From an uncultured Blautia sp. (GTDB lineage: Bacteria > Bacillota > Clostridia > Lachnospirales > Lachnospiraceae), in assembly GCA_934378195.1 (NCBI GenBank), contig CAKRPO010000005.1, forward strand, positions 34,817 to 98,816: DNA of 64,000 bases. Reading direction: 5' to 3'. Made by a program: the position numbers and the translations under genes. Shown here one piece after another: positions 54,601-61,410 of the stretch. Under the pieces are notes generated by a model. It searched no databases and was not told the origin of the DNA. It was given only the letters and a program-made list of their open reading frames with translations. How positions within the stretch are numbered: position 1 is the stretch's first letter; the number at the start of each line of letters is the position of its first letter.

Positions 54601-54628
54601 TAATAAACAAATGGAGAGAATATGTCAA
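54600..54628 (-). promoter_or_regulatory. Promoter of the riboswitch-antiporter transcript
   Basis: On the minus strand TTGACA (54623-54628), 17-base spacer, TATTAT (54600-54605). Confidence 0.75.
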
Positions 54629-54711
54629 ATAAAAATTGATTTCAGATTAGAAACATTACTGTTCACAGCAACTTGGTCAAAATCCATTCCAAATCACCTC
54701 GCGGTTCGAGG

Positions 54712-55539
54712 TTATTCACAGGAAGGGACTTTGCCAAATTGCTTCTTGTAAGCTCTTACAAATGTGGTGTAGTCCTGGAAACCACTTTTTTCCGCGGCTT
54801 TCATGACAGGAGTTCCCTGAGAGAGCAAAGAACGTGCCAGAAGAAGTCGTTTGTTAGTGATATAGCTGTGAATGGTGTAGCCAGTCTCAGTCTTGAACTT
54901 ACGCATCATGTGGTATTTGCTGAAAAAGAAACGTTCTGCGAGCTGGTCGATCGACAGGTCTTCCGACAGATTTCGATTGATATATTTCAGCAGCTGTTCC
55001 ACCTGAGAATCGGAGGAATATGATTTTTTGTCAGGTGTACTGCTGGTACGCAGAAAAATACGATTGATATATACCATGAATTGAGTGAACAGAGCATTTC
55101 TGAGAGCATCTTCTCCAAATTGTTCATTTCGCAAAGTCTGTTCAATTTCCGGAAGCAGGTCTTTCAGATGCTCCTGAAGAGCGGAATCGGCTCTTACGAG
55201 ATTGAAGCTGCGATCATTGGCACAGTGAAAACAGGTATTCAGTTCCTGGCAGGATAGATCGTCTCGAATCCAGAAAATATAGCGTTCATAAGGGATAGTC
55301 GGATCAATTTCCGGTTTGTGGATTGCTCCCTGACTGACAAGCAGGATATCCCGCGGTTTGAGATGGTATGCCTTACCTTCTATGTGATAAGTCACTTTTC
55401 CTGAAATAAAGACGATGATCTTATGGAAATCATGGTAGTGATAAGAAAATTCTTTTTTGGTACGGTCGTTGATATGAAACAGACGAAAATCTTCTTTCAG
55501 ATAGCCTGTTTTCTCGTGGTTGTACTGTGAATAATCCAT
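54712..55539 (-). CDS. AraC-family transcriptional regulator
   Basis: A 275-residue activator type. The N-terminal 130 residues form a cupin-like sensor (HYHDFHKIIVFISGKVTYHIEG, KPRDILLVSQGAIHK) and the C-terminal 100 hold two helix-turn-helix units: LSIDQLAERFFFSKYHMMRKFKTETG and VMKAAEKSGFQDYTTFVRAYKKQFG, ending near VPSCE. Cupin-AraC proteins commonly sense sugars. No target gene is obvious nearby. GGAGG precedes the ATG on the minus strand. Confidence 0.9.
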   Translation of the reverse strand: MDYSQYNHEKTGYLKEDFRLFHINDRTKKEFSYHYHDFHKIIVFISGKVTYHIEGKAYHLKPRDILLVSQGAIHKPEIDPTIPYERYIFWIRDDLSCQELNTCFHCANDRSFNLVRADSALQEHLKDLLPEIEQTLRNEQFGEDALRNALFTQFMVYINRIFLRTSSTPDKKSYSSDSQVEQLLKYINRNLSEDLSIDQLAERFFFSKYHMMRKFKTETGYTIHSYITNKRLLLARSLLSQGTPVMKAAEKSGFQDYTTFVRAYKKQFGKVPSCE

Positions 55540-55724
55540 AATATCCTCCCGAAATCTGAAACAATGCTTCTATCGTTTAGTTTATCGCATGATAGCATTT
55601 TTTGCAATATAGCAGGCATTTTATTCTATATACATGGCAAAAAGAAAACTATATACTGTAACAAAAGGTGTGTAAAAGATGTGCAGAAGTAAATCTATTC
55701 AATTTGGAAAGTGAGGATATGGTT

Positions 55725-56573
55725 ATGGATAACTGTATTACAATGATAAAATATCAGGGACTTGGAAATGATTATCTGGTACTGGATCCAAATAAAAATC
55801 GTGTACAGTTACAGGGCAAAAAAGTTGCATTGCTGTGCCAGAGGGGATTTGGACTTGGTGCAGATGGTGTCCTCTACGGACCGATTGATATTGACGGCAA
55901 AATGGGTGTTCGTATTTTTAATTCAGATGGAAGCGAAGCGGCTATCAGTGGAAACGGTGTCCGTATTTTTGCAAAATATCTGATGGATCATGAATACGTG
56001 AAAGAAAAAAATTTCAGCATTCAGACGCTTTCCGGACCGATTGAAGTGGAATGTCTGAATAATCGAGCCACAGAATTTCGTGTAAAAATGGGAAAGGCTT
56101 CTTTCATTTCCAGAGAAATTCCGGTAACTGGTGAAGTTCGTGAAGTGATCAATGAAGATTTTACTTTCAATAGTAAAGAATATAAGGCAACCTGTCTGAC
56201 CGTTGGAAATCCGCATTGTATCATTTTTATGGATCAGGTAACACCTGAGCTTGTCAGAGAACTCGGTCCGTATGTTGAAAATGCGGATGAATTTCCTGAG
56301 AAAATGAACCTTCAGATCTGTCGTAAGATTGACACCGGTAATCTGGATATTGAGATCTGGGAAAGAGGCTCCGGATATACCAAGGCCTCCGGTACGGGAA
56401 GCTGTGCAGCTGCGGTAGCTGCATACAGACTGGGACTTGTAGAAAGCAGAGTCAATGTAAATCAGCCGGGCGGTATGATCCAGATTGATATCAAAGAAGA
56501 TGAGACCATTTATATGACCGGTACAGTTGGCTATGTCGCTGACATGAGCGTTGCCGAGAGCTTTTTCTCATAA
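55725..56573 (+). CDS. DapF-like epimerase with serine at both catalytic cysteine positions
   Basis: A 282-residue protein of the diaminopimelate epimerase fold: YQGLGNDYLVLD at the N-terminus, GFGLGADGVL, FNSDGSEAAISGNGVR near 75, NPHCIIF and the second-half ERGSGYTKASGTGSC near 222. In true DapF the acid-base pair are Cys in CGNGxR and ACGTG; here both read Ser (S75 and S222). The fold is intact, so it may bind a similar substrate but use other chemistry. ATG 55725 has GTGAGG eight bases ahead; a 19-codon longer GTG start lacks one. Not linked to dapA/dapB. Confidence 0.75.
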   Translation: MDNCITMIKYQGLGNDYLVLDPNKNRVQLQGKKVALLCQRGFGLGADGVLYGPIDIDGKMGVRIFNSDGSEAAISGNGVRIFAKYLMDHEYVKEKNFSIQTLSGPIEVECLNNRATEFRVKMGKASFISREIPVTGEVREVINEDFTFNSKEYKATCLTVGNPHCIIFMDQVTPELVRELGPYVENADEFPEKMNLQICRKIDTGNLDIEIWERGSGYTKASGTGSCAAAVAAYRLGLVESRVNVNQPGGMIQIDIKEDETIYMTGTVGYVADMSVAESFFS

Positions 56574-56593
56574 CGAAATAGTAGAAAAGATAG

Positions 56594-56650
56594 ACCTCCA
56601 GAGTTGGAATTTGTCTGAGAATAAGACAGATTCCGGTTCTGGAGGTTTTG
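56594..56650. terminator. Terminator between the DapF-like gene and the kinase operon
   Basis: ACCTCCAGA / TCTGGAGGT closes a long hairpin with an inner TTGTCTGAGAATAAGACAG stem, then TTTTG; may serve both converging units. Confidence 0.7.
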
Positions 56651-56657
56651 TGTTGTC

Positions 56658-57482
56658 TTATTTGCAATAGCGTAGCAGGACAACAGATTCAAAACTATCT
56701 CCGCGGTCATTCCACTGGTAGCTGCCGTCGTATTTGCGGCAGATGTCCTCAACGATGGAAAGCCCCAGACCATGGTTAGCTGCATCTGTTTTGGTAGTGC
56801 AGTGCATAAACGGTATATGAAGATTTTTGCTGTTTTTGACGATAACAGCCAGAAATCCCTTTGAGGGTGATATTTGCAGGGAAAGAGATGGCGTCTCAGT
56901 ATCAGCTTCACGACATGCATCAATTGCATTATCAAGTAAATTAAACAGGACACTGCTCAAATCCGCAGATGTGATCAGGGAATCTTCAGGAAGAAGAATC
57001 TGGTAATCAACCTGGATATTGGACTGTTCTGCAACCAGTCTTTTGGACTCCAGAATCGCAAGAATAAGGTTATCCTCACAGCAAGGGTGAAGACGAGTAT
57101 GCTGAAAATCAGAAAGAAAGCTGTCTGTCAGCTGTTTGGCTCTGTCCGGATCATGTTCGTTCAGGGCTGCATTGATTGCCTGCAGGTTCTTACTGAATGC
57201 AGTGTAAGATTTCAGAGAAAATTCTTTTTGCTGCTGCATCAACTTTAAATGTTCAGTGTTCAAAGCCTGCTGTTCTTTTAGCAATTCAAACTCAGCAGTC
57301 TTTTTTGTTTCGACAAAGAGCTGCATAATAAGACGATATAAACAATAACAGACCACGACAGCAATCAGAAAGGTCAGCAGGAAAAAGAAATTTAAATATT
57401 TCGTTGTATAATTCGCCAGAAGATAAAAGACCTGAAACGAAATCAGTGAAATAATAAAGGTTACTTTGTTTTTGGCATTCAT
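56658..57482 (-). CDS. GHKL-ATPase half of a split histidine kinase (no phospho-acceptor His)
   Basis: A 274-residue membrane protein with two N-terminal helices (about 8-28 and 32-55), a long coiled coil (65-100), and an AgrC-type HATPase_c domain: N box LSSVLFNLLDNAIDAC near 185, and GLGLSIVEDICRKYDGSY near 240. In the place of the DHp histidine motif it has LKSYTAFSKNLQAINAALN, with no His. It overlaps the upstream gene by four bases (ATGA). It can bind ATP but would need a partner to accept the phosphate. Confidence 0.75.
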   Translation of the reverse strand: MNAKNKVTFIISLISFQVFYLLANYTTKYLNFFFLLTFLIAVVVCYCLYRLIMQLFVETKKTAEFELLKEQQALNTEHLKLMQQQKEFSLKSYTAFSKNLQAINAALNEHDPDRAKQLTDSFLSDFQHTRLHPCCEDNLILAILESKRLVAEQSNIQVDYQILLPEDSLITSADLSSVLFNLLDNAIDACREADTETPSLSLQISPSKGFLAVIVKNSKNLHIPFMHCTTKTDAANHGLGLSIVEDICRKYDGSYQWNDRGDSFESVVLLRYCK

Positions 57483-58360
57483 GGACGGATATTCTCCTTC
57501 AAAATAGAAGCACAGTAGTCGTGTGCCTCTTCCGTTTTTTGCGTATCAATAAGATATGACAGTGAAAGCAAATGATTTTCTATATCGTGATTCCATTTCC
57601 GTATTCTGGCATATTCATCTTTCATTTCATTTGATAATTCCAATTGCTTTTTTAATAATTCTACTTTATGCGTTGTCTGATTAAATTTTATCTGTTCCAT
57701 CTTTAAACGATGTATTCCGTGCATAAAAAGTGGAAGACTCAGGATGCAGGAAGCAATATATATGAGAACCGGAATGAGACTGCTGGCAAAGCTATAGTAG
57801 CTTTTAAATTCCGTAGCGATCAAAGGCAGGAAAAATGGGAATATGATCTGCAACAACAAAGAAAGTTTCAAATATGGCAGACATTCCTGCAAAAGTGAGA
57901 AGATTTTCCTGTAAACGATCCAGTTAAAAACAAAAATCAATAGCTGTATAAATAACTTTTCCTGGAAACTGCTGTGTGAAAAAATATTTAATGCAGTATA
58001 AGCAGGCGTTTGCGTAAAAAGTATGTAGAGCTGTAAATAAATGTTTACGGACAGCATTTCTATGAATATGGAAACAAAGAGAAAAATAAAGTAGATCAAT
58101 AATTTCTGTCTGGTGCTTTCTTTAAAAAGAAGATATATATTCAAAAAAATGGTCAACTGTATTAAAGTTGTCGTTTCTGCCGCATATCCCAACAGTTTTA
58201 TGTAATTAAAAGAAAGCAGGAGAATGAAGGAACAGATCATCTGGATCGAAAATCTGACTTTGGATTCGAAGCGAAACGGAAACAGCTGATGAAAAAAATA
58301 CGTGGGTACAAACGTATAAAATGTCGCAAGTAATGTTACGAACAGTAAGTTTTCAAACAT
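57479..58360 (-). CDS. Sensor half of a split histidine kinase (His present, ATPase absent)
   Basis: A 293-residue protein with six or seven membrane helices (residues 1-215) like AgrC/ComD peptide sensors, then a coiled coil (220-250) and the DHp helix YARIRKWNHDIENHLLSLSYLI near 262, in which the His of WNHDIENH is the expected phosphorylation site. The protein stops at residue 293, right after the DHp domain; no HATPase region follows. The ATPase is in the overlapping downstream gene, so the two likely act as one kinase. Confidence 0.75.
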   Translation of the reverse strand: MFENLLFVTLLATFYTFVPTYFFHQLFPFRFESKVRFSIQMICSFILLLSFNYIKLLGYAAETTTLIQLTIFLNIYLLFKESTRQKLLIYFIFLFVSIFIEMLSVNIYLQLYILFTQTPAYTALNIFSHSSFQEKLFIQLLIFVFNWIVYRKIFSLLQECLPYLKLSLLLQIIFPFFLPLIATEFKSYYSFASSLIPVLIYIASCILSLPLFMHGIHRLKMEQIKFNQTTHKVELLKKQLELSNEMKDEYARIRKWNHDIENHLLSLSYLIDTQKTEEAHDYCASILKENIRP

Positions 58361-59085
58361 CAGATAACATCCTCCTGACCATTTAATAATAACCGGGCGA
58401 AAGCATCCTTTGTTGCCTGATAACAGCTGCGGCTTACAGGGATATGCGTACCATCAGAAAGCTCGATCCCGGCATGGCTGAACGTATGGATAGCCTGTAT
58501 ATTGACTGCGAAACTTTTATGGCAGATACAGAAATCCGGCTGTAGCTTTTCTACAAGGTCCTGCAGTTTTTCACGGCAGAAGTAAAGCTGCTTTCTGGTA
58601 TGTATTTCCGTATTTCGCAATTTTCTTTCCATATAAAGAATATCAGAGCGAAGAATGCGGTAATCACGGGAAAGATAGCTGAAACAGAAATACTGGTCCT
58701 GCAGGTCACGAAGCTTGCGGCAGGCAGCAGAGAGTGCTTTGGGGAGATACTCCGTAAGCTGTTGCTTGCAGATAAAATAAACATGATTGGTTTCGTAAAC
58801 AGAGGAGGCATATTGCAAATGCTGGCTGATAAAGATAATCTGCGTTTCCGGACTGATCAGATTGATCTTTTCGGCAAGCGCGATTCCGGAAAGAGATTCC
58901 GTACCGAGATCAATGTCCATGAGGACGATGTGAAAATGGGATTTTTCTTCAGAAATATGATCCAGGAAATCCGAAGCAGAAGTAAAAGTAGTAATTTCCG
59001 CCGGAAGCTGCAGATCAGACTCTGTCATATCACGGATTTGCGCGCACTGAATCGGATTATCATCACAGACTGCGATTTTTAACAT
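58360..59085 (-). CDS. LytTR-family response regulator
   Basis: A 241-residue AgrA/ComE-like regulator. The receiver domain (1-125) has acidic CDDNPIQC and the phosphorylation Asp in VLMDIDLG near residue 57. The LytTR DNA-binding domain (140-235) is recognised by ILYMERKLRNTEIHT and CHKSFAVNIQAIHTF. One-base overlap with the sensor gene. It is the first gene of the minus-strand operon and faces a divergent secreted-peptidase gene, a possible target. Confidence 0.9.
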   Translation of the reverse strand: MLKIAVCDDNPIQCAQIRDMTESDLQLPAEITTFTSASDFLDHISEEKSHFHIVLMDIDLGTESLSGIALAEKINLISPETQIIFISQHLQYASSVYETNHVYFICKQQLTEYLPKALSAACRKLRDLQDQYFCFSYLSRDYRILRSDILYMERKLRNTEIHTRKQLYFCREKLQDLVEKLQPDFCICHKSFAVNIQAIHTFSHAGIELSDGTHIPVSRSCYQATKDAFARLLLNGQEDVI

Positions 59086-59334
59086 GGTGGTTCTCCTCTT
59101 AAGTAAATACTAAAAAATATTATAACAGAAATTTATTAAAATTAAATAAAAATATGGTGTGAGAAGAAGAAAAATCTGAATGTTGTTGTATAAAAACAAA
59201 TATGCGATAAGAAATAAGATAATAAAAGTTATTTATGTACTCAACTATTGCTGTTTGTGCAGAGGTGGAGAATTGAGAGGAAAATTATGGTAGATTAAAA
59301 AGAAAAAGGAAAAATGGTAAGGAGATGGAGCGAA
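59086..59334. other. Divergent intergenic region between response-regulator and secreted-peptidase genes
   Basis: An AT-rich 249-base interval serving both directions. No consensus LytTR repeat pair or clear promoter was identified by eye. Confidence 0.4.
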
Positions 59335-60882
59335 ATGAAGAAAAAGTATTTAGCGTTATTGAGTGCAATGGTAATAGCAGTCGCAGGTGTTGGCAGTTCA
59401 CTAGAGGTAGCGGCGGCAGACTTCACCTCTGAAGTAGAAGAAACTATTCCAGATGTATCGGAAGACAGTGCAGATGCAACAGGAGCTGCATATAGTGGTG
59501 ACTATAGATACTGGTCACAGGGCAGATCAGATTATGCGGACATGAGGGCATATGGCTGCTGGGTGGTTGCACAGGCAAAACTGCTGTATGAAACGGGTGT
59601 GGACAGGAGTGCATCTTTCAATCCGGATGTTTATATGAACTGGCAAAAAAATAATGGTTATCTGAATTCGGGATTTTATCAGACAAATGGTGGATATGCA
59701 CCGGTAGCTTACGCAAATCAGAAAGGAAAAAATCTGGAGTACCTCGGTGAATGGACGGCAAATACCAATCAGTTCTGGTTTAATATAAATGCAGGATATT
59801 ATACGATTATAAAAGTGCCGGGACATTATATTTATCTGGATAATCAGATGTCAAAGTCAACCGGGCAGCTTTATTGCGATGATTCTTACACAAATACAAA
59901 TATCAACTCAGGTCCAAGACTGCTTAGCAACTATTCAAGTTTTCTGAGCTGTTATGTATACAAATCAAATGGAAATCCATCAGCCATCAGTACAGATTGG
60001 GGAGAGTGGGAAGATAATATTACTGACAATAATGCCTGTATTTATGGAAAGATAAATGTGTCTCAGAAAGTACAGTTTACCGGTGCCGGTGTTAATATAT
60101 GGGATTCATCCAACCGGCTGATCAAGCAATATATTGAAGGAACATCCGTAAACTACAATTATATGCAGATCAGTTATAATCTTCGAACAGAATTAGGAAT
60201 GACATTGTCGCCTGGAGAGACGTATACATATCAGATGTTTGCTGATTTTGGAGGAAACAGATATTACGGATACAAGAAAACATTCAAAACAACAGGACAA
60301 CGTGCAAATCCATCATCGGGAAATACGAATTCAGGAAGTACATCAGGAAAGAATAATACAGGAAATACCGCAGGAAAAACAAATACTACGGTAAAGTCAT
60401 CTGCAAAATTAAATATGTCTGTTGTTCCTCTTAAAGCAGGACAAAAGACAAGTACTGTTAAAGTTCTGAACATGAATTCAAAAGAAAGAATAAAGAGCTA
60501 TAAGAGCAGCAACAAAAATATATTTACAGTTTCAAGTAAGGGACAAATTACTGCAAAGAAGAAAGGTAATGCAACGTTAATCATTACATTGAACACTGGA
60601 AAACAATTAAAAGCTACAGTAAAAGTTCAAACTGGGACTGTAAGAACAACTAAAATATCTATACAGGCACGAAATAAAACTTTAAATAGAGGAAAAACCT
60701 ACCAAATTAAAACAACAGTGTCACCTCTTACAAGCCAGGAGAAAGTAGTTTACTCAAGTTCAAATAAGAAAGTGGCAACTGTGGATTCGAAAGGAAAAGT
60801 GACAGCCAGAAAGAAAGGAACTGCATATATTACTGTAAAATCCGGATGTAAAAATGTAAAAGTGAAAATCACAGTCAAATAG
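59335..60882 (+). CDS. Secreted C39-like cysteine peptidase with Big_2 Ig-like domains
   Basis: A 515-residue exported protein from ATG 59335 (GGAG ahead). Residues 1-28 are a signal peptide. The C39-like domain (about 55-215) has Cys75 in YGCWVVAQAKLL, His164 in VPGHYIYLDN and Asp182 in LYCDDSYTN, a papain-like triad. A beta-rich middle (220-330), a Gly/Ser/Asn/Thr linker and two Big_2 domains follow (YKSSNKNIFTVSSKGQITA; YSSSNKKVATVDSKGKV). C39-family enzymes cut leader peptides or bacteriocins, so it could process a peptide signal for the divergent kinase system. Or it may only be a surface hydrolase. Confidence 0.7.
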   Translation: MKKKYLALLSAMVIAVAGVGSSLEVAAADFTSEVEETIPDVSEDSADATGAAYSGDYRYWSQGRSDYADMRAYGCWVVAQAKLLYETGVDRSASFNPDVYMNWQKNNGYLNSGFYQTNGGYAPVAYANQKGKNLEYLGEWTANTNQFWFNINAGYYTIIKVPGHYIYLDNQMSKSTGQLYCDDSYTNTNINSGPRLLSNYSSFLSCYVYKSNGNPSAISTDWGEWEDNITDNNACIYGKINVSQKVQFTGAGVNIWDSSNRLIKQYIEGTSVNYNYMQISYNLRTELGMTLSPGETYTYQMFADFGGNRYYGYKKTFKTTGQRANPSSGNTNSGSTSGKNNTGNTAGKTNTTVKSSAKLNMSVVPLKAGQKTSTVKVLNMNSKERIKSYKSSNKNIFTVSSKGQITAKKKGNATLIITLNTGKQLKATVKVQTGTVRTTKISIQARNKTLNRGKTYQIKTTVSPLTSQEKVVYSSSNKKVATVDSKGKVTARKKGTAYITVKSGCKNVKVKITVK

Positions 60883-60937
60883 GATGAGAACAGAAAAATG
60901 CGTATGAAAAATACTGGTAAAAAATATTTAAGATATA

Positions 60938-61315
60938 TTGGATGGATATTTTAGTAAACAGGTAAAAGAAATCGACATTGAAGAAGGAATAAGTGGAGGC
61001 ACAGGTTCTTTTTCAAGTGAAGAACATCCTGGGTTGAAAAAAGTAAAAATTGCGAAAAGTGTAAGTACGATTGAGTATAATGCATTTATAAATTATGAAG
61101 ATGAGTTGACAATATATGGTTATTATGATTCGGCAGCATATGAGTATTCAAATGAAAGGGGAATAAAATTTGAAGCGCTGGCTCCGGCGGAAGGACAGAT
61201 TGGGGATACACTGAAATGGAATTATTGGAAGGGAATGCTTACAATTTCAGGAACAGGGGAGATTCCATCCTATGATGAAACGAAAACGGTACCATGGGCA
61301 TTTCTCGTCGATTAA
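60938..61315 (+). pseudogene. Fragment of a BspA-type leucine-rich-repeat surface protein
   Basis: About 125 codons without a ribosome site or signal peptide. LKKVKIAKSVSTIEYNAF is one LRR_5 repeat, and LTISGTGEIPSYDETKTVPW resembles the 'ISGTG' module seen before LRR repeats in other clostridial proteins. The gene ends early at TAA after a frame that should go on; upstream 60890-60937 gives only broken pieces. Likely debris of a duplication of the following gene. Confidence 0.55.
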
Positions 61316-61410
61316 ATAAAAGTCCTGATGATTGAAAAAGGGTAATGCCTGATATGTGGGCCATGGATAATACTTGAAAGAATAAATCGAACGGGAGAGG
61401 ATGAGAAGGG

